Notes under the pieces: generated by a model | The model's input: the letters and a program-made list of their open reading frames with translations, nothing else | What the model was told of the DNA's origin: nothing | Database searches by the model: none | Program-made: the position numbers and the translations under genes | Part shown: piece by piece, positions 27,964 to 36,549 of the stretch | How the letters are laid out: each line of letters opens with the position of its first letter | Numbering within the stretch: the stretch's first letter is position 1 | From: Acidobacteria bacterium Ga0074141 | GTDB lineage: Bacteria > Acidobacteriota > Blastocatellia > Pyrinomonadales > Pyrinomonadaceae | NCBI GenBank assembly: GCA_001464665.1 | Contig: LNDP01000018.1 | Location: 1-56,732 of the forward strand | Reading direction: 5' to 3' | DNA length: 56,732 nt

Positions 27964-29562
27964 ATGGCACAGGAAATTTACGAAAGAGAGATAGGCACCG
28001 GCTGGACCTCATACCTTCCCGCGATCCTTGCGATAGCCGGTTCGTTTGTGATGCTTGGCCTGCGGCTCCAGATCGGCGAATCCTTTATGTCGGATGGAGC
28101 GCTGATGATGCTCGCGCTCGCCTCTTACATTCTTGCGGGGCTGTTCCAGTTGACGAATCTCTACGCGCCTTCGGAGATGGCCCGCAAGATCTCGCTCTGG
28201 ACCGCGACGCTCGGCGTTTTCTTTAACCTCTCGAGTTGGCTTGTGCGGTGGGTAACGGCGTACGACATCGAGACCGCGATCCTCAAGCAGAGCGGCTACA
28301 CTGAAATGCCCTGGGTCTTTCGATATATCCCGTTTGCCAACCTTTACGACCTGAGCATCGCCTTTGCGTTTGGTGGCGGCATCGCGACTCTGATTTTCAT
28401 CCGGCGAAGATCCTACCAGATCTTGTCAGCATTCACGCTTCCCCTTGCAGCGATCATCCTCGTACTTGCGAGGTTCATCGGTGATGAGTTCATCAATCTT
28501 CCGCCGGTGCTTGATTCCTATTGGCGGCCGATCCACGTCGGCGTCGCTGCTCTCAGCTATGGAGTCGCGCTCGTCTGCTTTGCCATCGCTGTGATCTATT
28601 TGCTCAAGGACCGCGTAAAGGTCGAGGCGATGGCCATTTGGTCAAGCGTTTTCGCTCTATTGGTCATTGGCACTGTAAGTAAATTCTCGGTCTTTACCGA
28701 GTTCATTTACCGAACCGGCCTTTTTATGCCGAACGAGCAAGGAGGCAAGCCGTTTTCGGCTCCTTTCCGCCTTGAGCTGCCGTGGGTTGGCGAAACGCTG
28801 GCGATCGCCGGACTGCTTTATCTTGGCGTGATCATCGCGTTTCTCTTTTACCTTTACGGCAATAGTGAGCCCGCAAAAAAGGTCGGCCATGGCCTTCTCA
28901 AGGTCGCTCTCTTAGTGAACATCGTTTCGGTCGGATTCCTCGTGAATGGCGTTCGCAGCATCGAGGCACCGTTGCCGCAGCTCGAACAGCAGCTCAAGGA
29001 AAATCCGAGCCAATACGTCGTTGCCGGGCGTGCGATCGCCGAACGCCAGGACCTTACAGCTCAGGAATACGCGGCATTGACACCGCTGCAGATGGAGCAG
29101 ATGGCTCGCTCTTATCTGCAAGTTTACGGCCCGCAGCTTTATGCAACGCTGAATACGAATCCGGTCGAGCTTTCCGGCTTGATCACGGCATTGGCCGGCA
29201 CGTTCTTCGTGCTGCTCTTTGCCTTCAGGACGGAGAAGCTGATCGAGCGTCTTCCAAGTCTCGAATCGCTCGACGTTTTGATGTATCAGACCGCCTGCCT
29301 TGCCTTTGCGGGGCTTGCGATGCTGTTAATTACAGGAGCGATCTGGGCTAACGAAAGTTGGGGCAGGCCATGGGGATTTGACTCGAAAGAGACTGGTGCA
29401 CTCGTCGCATGGCTGACCTATGCCGCGTTCCTTCACACGCGAATCTCGCGTGGTTGGACAGGACGCTCTTCGGCCTATTTCGCTATCGTCGGATTTCTAT
29501 TGGTCATCTTCACTTATCTTGGAGTAAGTTACTTGCTGCCGGGGCTTCACAGCTACGCGTGA
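27964..29562 (+). CDS. ccsA: Cytochrome c biogenesis protein CcsA (ResC/CcsB-type)
   Basis: A 532-residue polytopic haem-handling protein. The tryptophan-rich WWD-like segment is WANESWGRPWGFDSKETGALVAWLTY; note WGF where W is usual. Conserved His residues for haem binding appear in RPIHVGVAALSYGVAL and YAAFLHTR. About 13 membrane helices are predicted. It is longer than the usual 300-400 residues because of an extra soluble loop (about 330-400, PLPQLEQQLKENPSQYVVAG). It partners with ResB in System II maturation. Confidence 0.93.
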   Translation: MAQEIYEREIGTGWTSYLPAILAIAGSFVMLGLRLQIGESFMSDGALMMLALASYILAGLFQLTNLYAPSEMARKISLWTATLGVFFNLSSWLVRWVTAYDIETAILKQSGYTEMPWVFRYIPFANLYDLSIAFAFGGGIATLIFIRRRSYQILSAFTLPLAAIILVLARFIGDEFINLPPVLDSYWRPIHVGVAALSYGVALVCFAIAVIYLLKDRVKVEAMAIWSSVFALLVIGTVSKFSVFTEFIYRTGLFMPNEQGGKPFSAPFRLELPWVGETLAIAGLLYLGVIIAFLFYLYGNSEPAKKVGHGLLKVALLVNIVSVGFLVNGVRSIEAPLPQLEQQLKENPSQYVVAGRAIAERQDLTAQEYAALTPLQMEQMARSYLQVYGPQLYATLNTNPVELSGLITALAGTFFVLLFAFRTEKLIERLPSLESLDVLMYQTACLAFAGLAMLLITGAIWANESWGRPWGFDSKETGALVAWLTYAAFLHTRISRGWTGRSSAYFAIVGFLLVIFTYLGVSYLLPGLHSYA

Positions 29563-29587
29563 GCCCGGTAAGCGAACATTTGTAGTA

Positions 29588-30262
29588 ATGCAGAAAGCGA
29601 TCGTCTTTGGCCTGTGCGGCCTGTTGTTGGGCCTCGGCCTCGGGTTTTGGGGAGCCAACCGGCTCAATAAAGATATTGCGGCGGAGGCTCCGCTTGTCGG
29701 TGCGAACATCGATCCGGCTACGGTCGGGCTCACGGGTCAGAACCCGGCCGATATACAGGAGCTTCTCGATCAGGCCGCGGCTAAACCGCAGGACTTCGTC
29801 ACCCAAATGAAGACCGGCGACCTTTATGCCCAGATCGGCCGCTTTAATGAAGCGATCGAGTACTACAAGCGCGGCGTAGAGCTAAAGCCAAACGACTATC
29901 TCGCAAATCTCGTACTCGCGAACGCCTATTTTGACGGAAAACAGTTCGAGAATGCCGCCCGTCATTATTCGAAAGTGCTCGAACTCAAGGACGACGACGT
30001 AAATGCACGATCAGATTACGCGGCGACGTTTGTAGAACGCCCCGAACCAGACCTCGACAAGGCACTTATCGAATTCGCGAAGGTGCTCGAAAAAGACCCC
30101 AACCATACGGCCGCCTTATATTACTCGGCCGTCACCCACCATCGTAAAGAGGAAAAGGAGAAGGCGTTCGAGTTTCTTGCAAAGCTCGAAGGAACGACAG
30201 CCGAACCGCAGTTAAAGCAGCGTTTACGGGAAATCCTCGAAGGAAAGGCTACTACTCAATAG
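29588..30262 (+). CDS. Membrane-anchored TPR protein
   Basis: A 224-residue protein with an N-terminal membrane anchor (IVFGLCGLLLGLGLGFWGANRL). At least three tetratricopeptide-type repeats follow (GDLYAQIGRFNEAIEYYKRGVELKPND, NAYFDGKQFENAARHYSKVLEL, and a third from about 165). It follows ccsA by 25 bp, the position often held by CcmH/CycH-like TPR factors that hold apocytochrome c. That role is inference from position and fold. Confidence 0.8.
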   Translation: MQKAIVFGLCGLLLGLGLGFWGANRLNKDIAAEAPLVGANIDPATVGLTGQNPADIQELLDQAAAKPQDFVTQMKTGDLYAQIGRFNEAIEYYKRGVELKPNDYLANLVLANAYFDGKQFENAARHYSKVLELKDDDVNARSDYAATFVERPEPDLDKALIEFAKVLEKDPNHTAALYYSAVTHHRKEEKEKAFEFLAKLEGTTAEPQLKQRLREILEGKATTQ

Positions 30263-31190
30263 CGACGCGGTTAACGGTCGCCATTGAGTATCGCCGAACC
30301 GCTCCGCCCTTTGGAACAACGACCAAAGTGTCGCCCTCGACCGAGAATCTATTGACCTCGGTCATCGGACGCTCGATCCGCGAACCGTCCATAAATTCGA
30401 TAACAAGCTTAAAGATCCGTGCCGGAGGAGCTGCCGGTCTTGCCGTTTCCATCTCCGGGATTCGGGGCGGGGCAGCTTCGGGCCTCGACACGACCGGCGT
30501 TTCTTCATCTTTGGCCGGGGTTTCCTCCTGTTTCCGGGCAACTACCGTTTCCTCTTTCCTAGCCGGAACCTCCGGGCGGCTTTCTGCTTCCGCCCTCTCG
30601 GTCCTGCCCGGCGTGGTCTCCACACGGCGCGTTTCCGTCCGTGTTTGTTCTCGCACCGGCCGCTCGGTCCTTACGGGCTCCGAACGCGTTATGACCGGAA
30701 GCTCCGGGGCATCCGGAAAATCTCCCGCATTTACCGCGAGAAAGCTGCCTGCGAATTTTATCTGGTAACTCGCCGCGTCATCATTCGGTGTCCTGCCTTG
30801 CACCCGCAGGAGCAGCCGCTCCCGCTTTCGCAGGTAGATCACGCGTCCGGTCTCATTGTTCTGGTAATCGGCGTAGAAAACTATTTTCGATAGCGGGCTC
30901 AGGCCCTCCTGGATAAAGATATCGATATCGCCGGTAAAATTTTCGGCAACGATATTGACGAAGATATCGCCCTGCTCACCGTCGAAAACGTAATAGTGCT
31001 GCGTCAGCCGCGAATCGCCGATCGGCCTAGCTTCGATTCGTCCACGGATATCGTTGCGGGTCACGGGCGTCGGAAAGGCCTGGTCGGTCGATTGGGCCGC
31101 GGCCATCGCCGGGCTCAACGCGAACACCGCGGCGGCCAGAGAAATATAAAGTAACGAATTCAGGTAACGCATTCGTATCGGGTGAGGCAT
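30252..31190 (-). CDS. Exported PPC-like protein of unknown function
   Basis: This 312-residue protein has a signal peptide after a short N-terminal extension (MRYLNSLLYISLAAAVFALS, cleaved near AAAQ). A beta-sandwich (about 45-150) resembles the bacterial pre-peptidase C-terminal domain (YYVFDGEQGDIFVNI, LLRVQGRTPNDDAASYQIKF). A long low-complexity Arg/Glu/Pro linker (about 165-240) follows. A short C-terminal domain (about 255-312, FKLVIEFMDGSRIERPMTE) completes it. The start at 31190 directly follows the acetyltransferase stop (TAGATG), so the two genes are coupled. It is convergent with the TPR gene and overlaps it by 11 bp. Function is unknown. Confidence 0.75.
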   Translation of the reverse strand: MPHPIRMRYLNSLLYISLAAAVFALSPAMAAAQSTDQAFPTPVTRNDIRGRIEARPIGDSRLTQHYYVFDGEQGDIFVNIVAENFTGDIDIFIQEGLSPLSKIVFYADYQNNETGRVIYLRKRERLLLRVQGRTPNDDAASYQIKFAGSFLAVNAGDFPDAPELPVITRSEPVRTERPVREQTRTETRRVETTPGRTERAEAESRPEVPARKEETVVARKQEETPAKDEETPVVSRPEAAPPRIPEMETARPAAPPARIFKLVIEFMDGSRIERPMTEVNRFSVEGDTLVVVPKGGAVRRYSMATVNRVAIE

Positions 31191-31646
31191 CTAAAGATCC
31201 TTTCGAAAATGGACCAGCCGTGAGGTCTCCTGGTAACCGACCTTTTCATGAGCCTCGATGCCGAGTTCGTTGCCGACCTCTGCGTCCGACGCCATCTCGG
31301 TACAGCCCTGACTTCGGGCCCAATCTTCGGCCGCCTTTACCAGAGCGGCACCGACGCCACCATGGCGATGATCTGGCTCAACGTACCAGCCCTCAAGATA
31401 ACCGACCTGATCAGTCATGCAATCTTCCACAAAGGGCCGAATGCCCGCCTCAACGAACCCGACCAACGTGTCGGGCCCGGCCTCGGCAACAAAGACCTGC
31501 TGCGACTCCGGATCGGAAAGGATCTCGAGCATTTCACTCCGGTGATCTTCCTCCGAATTCGCGTCCCAAAGCGTAACGCGAAGGCGCATCCATTCGTCGA
31601 GGTCAGACTCCGAGATCGGGCGTATCGTGATCGGTCCGTTGTCCAT
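31191..31646 (-). CDS. Aminoglycoside 6'-N-acetyltransferase-like GNAT enzyme
   Basis: A 151-residue GNAT protein. The central block VGYLEGWYVEPDHRHGGVG (81-99), the CTEMASDAE motif (115-123), then GYQETSRLVHFRKDL at the end closely follow the chromosomal AAC(6')-I family of Acinetobacter and Enterobacteriaceae (LEG-x-YV-P-HR-x-G-G; CTEFASDA; GF-ET). The catalysed reaction in that family is acetyl transfer from acetyl-CoA to the 6' amine of aminoglycosides. Real resistance is not proven: the natural substrate of chromosomal homologues is often unknown. Its stop abuts the start of the next gene. No mobile element or integron structure surrounds it. Confidence 0.75.
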   Translation of the reverse strand: MDNGPITIRPISESDLDEWMRLRVTLWDANSEEDHRSEMLEILSDPESQQVFVAEAGPDTLVGFVEAGIRPFVEDCMTDQVGYLEGWYVEPDHRHGGVGAALVKAAEDWARSQGCTEMASDAEVGNELGIEAHEKVGYQETSRLVHFRKDL

Positions 31647-31694
31647 TACCCTGCGATTCTATCAGTCTTACCACTTTGCAACAATCAAAAAATA

Positions 31695-31724
31695 AAAAAG
31701 CCAGGCTCGTGCGTCCCGGCTTTC
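31695..31724. terminator. Possible bidirectional intrinsic terminator
   Basis: AAAAAGCCAGG and CCCGGCTTT pair around a 9-nt loop, flanked by A-rich and T-rich sequence. It separates the S41-like gene (ends 31747) from the acetyltransferase (starts 31646). Confidence 0.65.
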
Positions 31725-31746
31725 TGAATGTGAAATGATTGACCGT

Positions 31747-33045
31747 TTAACTTGCCTTCGCGGCCTGTGCCTTGTCCTGCAATACCTCGATCGCACGCTT
31801 AAGCTGAATGTCTTCAACCGAAGGCTTCGCAGCCGGCTTGCTTGGAGTGGCCGTCGGCTGCGGCGGAGCGTCCTCGTCCTGCTGCTCGATCAATTCTTGA
31901 ACCTCGGCAACCTCAGGCGTTTCCGGGCGTTTGACCTCAATCGAAGGCTTTACGCCCATCGAGTCGCGGTCGTCACCAAGGAATGGCACACCATTTGGCG
32001 ACGCCCATTTCGAAGTTGTAAGAAAAAGCCCGTCGCCGCCACGAAGCGTGAAAAGCTGCTGCTCGGCCCCGGCTCCAAAGCTCCGCTCACCGACCACCTC
32101 GCCGCGTTTGCGGTCAAGCACGGCCGCCGCAATGGCTTCGGCCGCACCGGCAGAGCTGAAGTCGATCAGCACTGCGAGCTTGCCGTCAAAGAGATGCTTC
32201 GCAGGTTCGGCCGAGAAGGTGCTGATGACCTTATTGTCCCGGCCCATCACTTTTGCGATCTCGCCCTCGCGGATAAAGAGATTCGCGACCGCAACCGCTT
32301 CCTGGAGTTTTCCGGCCGCGACGCCTCGAAGGTCGAGCACGATCTTTTCAACGCCCTGCTTCTTCAGTGATTCGACCTGGCCGCGGATGTCCTCTGCTTC
32401 GCCATCTTCGAGACTGAAAACTTTGATAACGCCGGTCTTGCCTTCCGCGACGGTCGATTCGGCCTTCGGGACCTGATAAGTTCCACGGGCGATCTTGATC
32501 GCCTGCGGACGCTCACCGGCACGAAGCACACGCATTGCGACCTCGGTTCCCGGCTCGCCCATCACCATTTGCCTCGCGTCATAAAGCGAAATATCGCGCG
32601 TCGCCTTGTTCTCGATGTATTCGATCACGTCACCGGCCTTGAGGCCCGCCTTTTCGGCGTTCGATCCCTTCACTACCGAGATGACGTAGAGATACTGCGA
32701 AACCTGAGAAAGCTCGGCACCGATGCCGACCTTCCTGCCGTTCTGCGGCGAACCGAATTCCTTGACCTGTTCGGGTGTCAGATACGAAGAATACGGGTCG
32801 AGCCCGGCAACCAATCCGCGGAGTGCACCGGCACGAACCTTTGCGAGGTCCGGCTCGTCAACATAGTCGTTCTGAATATGCTGAAGCACTGATTCAAAGA
32901 TCCTGAGCTGTGCTCCGGGGTCATTTATCGGCTGTTGCGCCTGCGTCTGGAGCATTGTCCCGACGAACGGCAACCCGCCGACCAAAACATACCCCGCAAT
33001 GACCGATGAGATCAGCAGCGTCCACATTTTTCCGCGAAATGACAT
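31747..33045 (-). CDS. S41/CtpA-like pseudoprotease
   Basis: A 432-residue protein with an N-terminal membrane anchor (about 8-30, LLISSVIAGYVLVGGLPFVG), a PDZ domain (about 100-190, GRKVGIGAELSQ and KAGLKAGDVIEYI) and an S41 core (GKTGVIKVFSLEDGEAEDI, KIVLDLRG). The catalytic sites are lost. The canonical (N)GxSASASE is LIDFSSAGAAEAI here, with Gly300 where the catalytic Ser belongs. The canonical TFGKGxxQ is SFGAGAEQ, with Ala325 replacing the catalytic Lys. The two are exactly 25 residues apart, as in D1-processing protease (Ser372/Lys397). Fold motifs are kept, so it likely acts as a non-catalytic PDZ-S41 scaffold or regulator. A Pro/Ala-rich linker lies near the C-terminus. Confidence 0.9.
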   Translation of the reverse strand: MSFRGKMWTLLISSVIAGYVLVGGLPFVGTMLQTQAQQPINDPGAQLRIFESVLQHIQNDYVDEPDLAKVRAGALRGLVAGLDPYSSYLTPEQVKEFGSPQNGRKVGIGAELSQVSQYLYVISVVKGSNAEKAGLKAGDVIEYIENKATRDISLYDARQMVMGEPGTEVAMRVLRAGERPQAIKIARGTYQVPKAESTVAEGKTGVIKVFSLEDGEAEDIRGQVESLKKQGVEKIVLDLRGVAAGKLQEAVAVANLFIREGEIAKVMGRDNKVISTFSAEPAKHLFDGKLAVLIDFSSAGAAEAIAAAVLDRKRGEVVGERSFGAGAEQQLFTLRGGDGLFLTTSKWASPNGVPFLGDDRDSMGVKPSIEVKRPETPEVAEVQELIEQQDEDAPPQPTATPSKPAAKPSVEDIQLKRAIEVLQDKAQAAKAS

Positions 33046-33147
33046 ATAATTACCTCAAAAATACCCCGGGCGGCCTTATTTAATACGCTCCGAAGGGACA
33101 CAAGTTTCTAAAGCCGCAAACTCTGCAATTATCGAATATCAAGACCT

Positions 33148-33636
33148 TTGACGCAAGACTTATATACAACCAATACTTCCCGCGTTGCAGATATCTCTGA
33201 ACTGCCGCGTCAGGGGCGGCTCCTCGCTCTCGACCCCGGAACGAAGCGCGTCGGCGTCGCGATCTGCGATGAAACGCAAATGGTCTCCCGGCCGCTCGAA
33301 CGCGTCGAACGAAGTTCCTGGAAAAAGCTGCTAGAAAAGGTCAAAGCCATTGTCTCGGAGTTTGATGCCGTCGGGCTGGTCATCGGTTTGCCGCTTGAAT
33401 TCGATGGCTCAGAAAGCCCAATGTCCGCCGAGGCACGCGAAATGGCCCGCAAATTCTCGCTCTCGCTCCAGATCCCGGTCGCCATGGAAGACGAACGCAT
33501 GACAAGCTATGCCGCCAAGTCACGGCTTTGGGAACGCGGGCTGTCAATTAAAGAAAGCCGCAGCCTCGTCGATAGCGAAGCCGCGGCGATCATTTTATCC
33601 GACGTCCTCGAACGCCTCAGGGCTGATAGGCCGTAA
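33148..33636 (+). CDS. ruvX: RuvX/YqgF family RNase H-fold protein
   Basis: A 162-residue protein. GRLLALDPGTKRVGVAICDE (about 23-42) contains the first metal-binding Asp of the RNase H-fold. The later VIGLPLEFDGSESPMSAEAREMA and AMEDERMTSYAAKSRL match the family (Holliday-junction resolvase-like, also linked to 16S rRNA processing in E. coli). The start is a TTG chosen to cover the frame; a start nearer the conserved core is possible. It is convergent with the penicillin acylase and overlaps its 3' end by 20 bp. Confidence 0.9.
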   Translation: MTQDLYTTNTSRVADISELPRQGRLLALDPGTKRVGVAICDETQMVSRPLERVERSSWKKLLEKVKAIVSEFDAVGLVIGLPLEFDGSESPMSAEAREMARKFSLSLQIPVAMEDERMTSYAAKSRLWERGLSIKESRSLVDSEAAAIILSDVLERLRADRP

Positions 33637-36055
33637 CCTTTGCGGCCGCGTTTGCCACCGCATCTTTGCTGAAAACAAAGACCGGGGCATTGCCGCCGCT
33701 CCACGCCTCGAACTGATCCTTAAAATGAGGCGAACGCGGGTCGCCGCTTTGGCCGAGCGGTATGACGAATCGTTTCGTGTCCCAGTTGCCGGGGCTGACG
33801 ATGTGCCGCATAGAAACCGCCGAAGCGACGTTTGGCGTCTGGCCGCTGCCGCGGATCGGGATGTTCGGCGTCGCGAACTGTGCCCCTATCAGTGGTGCCG
33901 CGGCAAGCGGATGCGGAAACCGTGCCGCGGCAATTCGGCCCCAGATCCACTTCGTAGCGTCCGCACCGTAGTCCTTAGCGAAACGTGCCTTCGCTTCGGC
34001 ATAGCATGCCTTGAACAGGTCGCCGTAGTTCGAAACCTCTTTAGGCAGCCAACGCGCCGTCCGTTCGCGGATCGCCCAGAAAAGCACGCGTTCGCGGATC
34101 GCCGCCGCCGAAACAGGCTGATTGGAAGCCGCGATCTTGTTTGCGGCACAATTGCGAAGCTCATTTACGAGCAGGGCCGCATAAGAATCCGGCATCATTC
34201 GACCGTCCCATTCTTTCAGGGCCTTGGCATCCGACTCGCCGACCGAACCGAGATCGGTGATATCCTTTGCCAGCATCGCAAGCGGAATGTTGTAGGCATC
34301 GAACTGCGCCGCCTCGGAAGACTCGAGCGTCGCTTTCGTATCCTTTGAAAGCAGATCGTAAAGCCGGCGGGCACGCCACGGCGGAGCGAAGTCGCGGACG
34401 ATCTGCTGATGCTTGTAGTCGGTTCCGGCGATCCGCTGATTCGCCGTCATAATGAAGCCCTCGGGTGGATTGTAAAGGTTCGGAAGCTCGGCAAACGGCA
34501 CAGTGCCGATCCAGTCGCCGTCGGTCGTTGCTCCATCGTATGGCAGCGAGCCGTCGCCCTTTCGGCGGATCGGTATCTTGCTCGCCGAGTACCAGCCGAT
34601 GTTGCCTTTCGTATCTGCGTAGATGAAATTCTGCATCGCACCGGCGTATTTGCTGAGTGCAAGCTTGAAGCCATTCCAGTCCTTTGCTTTGTTGAGTTCA
34701 AGAAACGCCGACAGATCGTCGTTCTTCGAGTCGAGTGCGGTCCAGCGAAGCGCGTAACTTTTGCCGCCGCGTTCTACGATGACCGGGCCGTTGCGGGTCT
34801 CAGTTACGAGGAGTTCCTCGCTTGAAAGCTCAGGATTTAACGGGCTCGCCCGAAACTTGATCAATTCTTTGCGAACCGTCGGCTCGGCCCAGCCATCGGG
34901 CGTGGCGATCTTGCCGTCCCTCATTGTCACGAGATAAAGATCCTGCACATCGGGCCCGACGTTCGTCGCTCCCCAGGCAAAATGCTCATTATGGCCGAGC
35001 ACGACGCCCGGCACACCGGGAAACGTAACGCCCGCGACCCGCATTCCCGGAGCAGAAAGATGCACGAGGTACCAGATGCCCGGGGCCGCCGGCATCAGGT
35101 GCGGATCGTTCGCCAGGATCGGCTTGCCGTCCGCCGTCCGCTTTCCGGAAATCACCCAGTTGTTGCTCGCCGCCAGTTCCTCAGCATAAAGCCCGACCCG
35201 CTCAAGCGACCGCTTTCTCAGATCGATCTCATTCGCCACAGAGGGCACAGAAAGTTCTGCCACAGAGATCACAGAGTCATTTGAATCATAGTCGGAAACT
35301 TCGCTGCTCAAGTTCCCCGCGTCCCCGCGTCTCTCACTCTCCGCGTCTCCCAAACTCCCCGCGTCGCCGCGTCTCACTTTCCCCTCTTCTCCTCTTCTCC
35401 CCTTCTCCCCTACTCTGTCCTTCGCGTCACGACCAAAAAGGATCACGTCATACGGCGTCGTCTTCCCGAAAAGGTCCGTGTATTTCTGCTTGTCGATGCC
35501 CTGCAGTGCGAGCCGCTGGAGGTCGCCCTGCCATGTGTTACTGAGCGCGTCGGCGAGTATCTTTCCGATCACGATGGTATCCGCCGGCGTCCACTCCCGC
35601 GGCTTGTACCGCAGAATGCGGAACTCCATCGGCGTCGTCTCTTCGGTCAGCGTGGCGATGTAGGCATTGACGCCGCGTGCGTAGTTCTCAAGTGCCGCAC
35701 GGGCATCGGCAGGCAGGTTCGGGAGCGTCGCCTCGGCGATCCCCGCAAAGCCGTATAGTCGCCAACGCTTGTCCTCCTCGATGGTCGTCCGGCCAAAGAT
35801 CTCGGCCGTTTCGCCGCGGGCCACCCGCCGCAGCAGGTCCATCTGCCAGAGCCGGTCGCTCGCCACCGTGTAGCCCTGCATAAAGTAAAGGTCGGCCTCA
35901 TTCGCCGCCTCAATATACGGTATCGAACGCCCGTCGCGCACGACCGTCACGGACTGCTTCAGCCCCGCGAGCTTCGCCTCGCTCCTCGCCGGCTGCCCAA
36001 ACGACGCCACCGCACAAACCGCCACCAAAAGACCAAAAAGAACGCTCTTTCTCAT
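33617..36055 (-). CDS. Penicillin acylase (S45) family hydrolase with insertion before the catalytic Ser
   Basis: An 812-residue Ntn-hydrolase precursor. The start is the ATG at 36055, followed by a signal peptide (about 1-20). An alpha chain (RLWQMDLLRRVARGE at about 68-82) is followed by a spacer and the conserved ASNNW with the N-terminal nucleophile Ser297. This enzyme class removes its spacer and cleaves itself before Ser to give the alpha and beta chains. The spacer here is unusually long, and its residues about 214-278 are low-complexity (RRGEEGKVRRGDAGSL...). On DNA this segment is made of GCGTCTC-type and CTCTGTG-type repetitive elements, seemingly intergenic in origin but in frame. 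Family substrates include acyl-homoserine lactones and beta-lactams; the substrate here is unknown. Confidence 0.92.
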   Translation of the reverse strand: MRKSVLFGLLVAVCAVASFGQPARSEAKLAGLKQSVTVVRDGRSIPYIEAANEADLYFMQGYTVASDRLWQMDLLRRVARGETAEIFGRTTIEEDKRWRLYGFAGIAEATLPNLPADARAALENYARGVNAYIATLTEETTPMEFRILRYKPREWTPADTIVIGKILADALSNTWQGDLQRLALQGIDKQKYTDLFGKTTPYDVILFGRDAKDRVGEKGRRGEEGKVRRGDAGSLGDAESERRGDAGNLSSEVSDYDSNDSVISVAELSVPSVANEIDLRKRSLERVGLYAEELAASNNWVISGKRTADGKPILANDPHLMPAAPGIWYLVHLSAPGMRVAGVTFPGVPGVVLGHNEHFAWGATNVGPDVQDLYLVTMRDGKIATPDGWAEPTVRKELIKFRASPLNPELSSEELLVTETRNGPVIVERGGKSYALRWTALDSKNDDLSAFLELNKAKDWNGFKLALSKYAGAMQNFIYADTKGNIGWYSASKIPIRRKGDGSLPYDGATTDGDWIGTVPFAELPNLYNPPEGFIMTANQRIAGTDYKHQQIVRDFAPPWRARRLYDLLSKDTKATLESSEAAQFDAYNIPLAMLAKDITDLGSVGESDAKALKEWDGRMMPDSYAALLVNELRNCAANKIAASNQPVSAAAIRERVLFWAIRERTARWLPKEVSNYGDLFKACYAEAKARFAKDYGADATKWIWGRIAAARFPHPLAAAPLIGAQFATPNIPIRGSGQTPNVASAVSMRHIVSPGNWDTKRFVIPLGQSGDPRSPHFKDQFEAWSGGNAPVFVFSKDAVANAAAKVTAYQP
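35222..35416 (-). repeat. Repeat-like low-complexity insertion in the acylase spacer
   Basis: The segment has two parts. One is purine-rich with short tandem imperfect copies of ACGCGG(G/C)GA and GGGGAGAAG. The other has CTCTGTGATCTCTGTGG-type repetition. Such sequence resembles intergenic repeat matter, yet it is translated here. Confidence 0.6.
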
Positions 36056-36093
36056 ATCCTCAAAATATATCAGCATTCGCCGAAGGTGCGTGA

Positions 36094-36121
36094 ATCGTAA
36101 ATCGTAAATCGTAAATAGTGA
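36094..36121. repeat. Heptamer tandem repeat (ATCGTAA)
   Basis: Three perfect consecutive ATCGTAA units and a degenerate fourth (ATAGTGA). It lies just upstream of the penicillin acylase start, within a 166-bp gap. Confidence 0.8.
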
Positions 36122-36154
36122 ATAGGCACGATGCCCAAGCCCCCCGTGTCAGTA

Positions 36155-36174
36155 GCCCGACCGTGAGGAAGGGC
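36155..36174. repeat. Dispersed GCCCG...GGGC hairpin repeat, copy 1
   Basis: GCCCGACCGTGAGGAAGGGC forms a short GCCC/GGGC hairpin. Two relatives occur at 56440 and 56472. The nearby TTGGAATGATGAA is also shared with the later site. Confidence 0.65.
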
Positions 36175-36225
36175 GCATTGGAATGATGAACGATGAATCT
36201 GGAATCTTGAATCTGGAATACGAGA

Positions 36226-36519
36226 TCATCTGCGGTCGTCGTCATTCGGCGTCAGGCTTATCATCCCGGACTTCGACTCGTACCGCTCTTCTTCCTCGAT
36301 GTCGCGGCCGCAAGCCTTGCGCCAGTCAAGCAACCGCCGATTGAGCGGCGTCAGGACCGTGGTTAAAATACCCGCCGCAACAAACGATGCGAGCCCCGTT
36401 GTTACAAGTGAAAATCTCGAAAAACTTCCGACCCCGATAAACTCCGCCATTGCCGGCAAAAAATAAATTGCAGGAAACGCAATCACCCACGCCACTGCCG
36501 CCAACGTTCCTTTACGCAT
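36226..36519 (-). CDS. Small membrane protein of unknown function
   Basis: A 97-residue protein with two predicted membrane helices (TLAAVAWVIAFPAIYFLPAM and FSLVTTGLASFVAAGILTTVL) and a charged C-terminal tail (RRLLDWRKACGRDIEEEERYES). The ATG at 36519 has AGGAG about 6 nt upstream. It lies between the acylase and the following gene on the same strand. I do not recognise the family. Confidence 0.65.
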   Translation of the reverse strand: MRKGTLAAVAWVIAFPAIYFLPAMAEFIGVGSFSRFSLVTTGLASFVAAGILTTVLTPLNRRLLDWRKACGRDIEEEERYESKSGMISLTPNDDDRR

Positions 36520-36549
36520 CGTGTCTCCTTCGTTTAGATCGGTTTGTGC

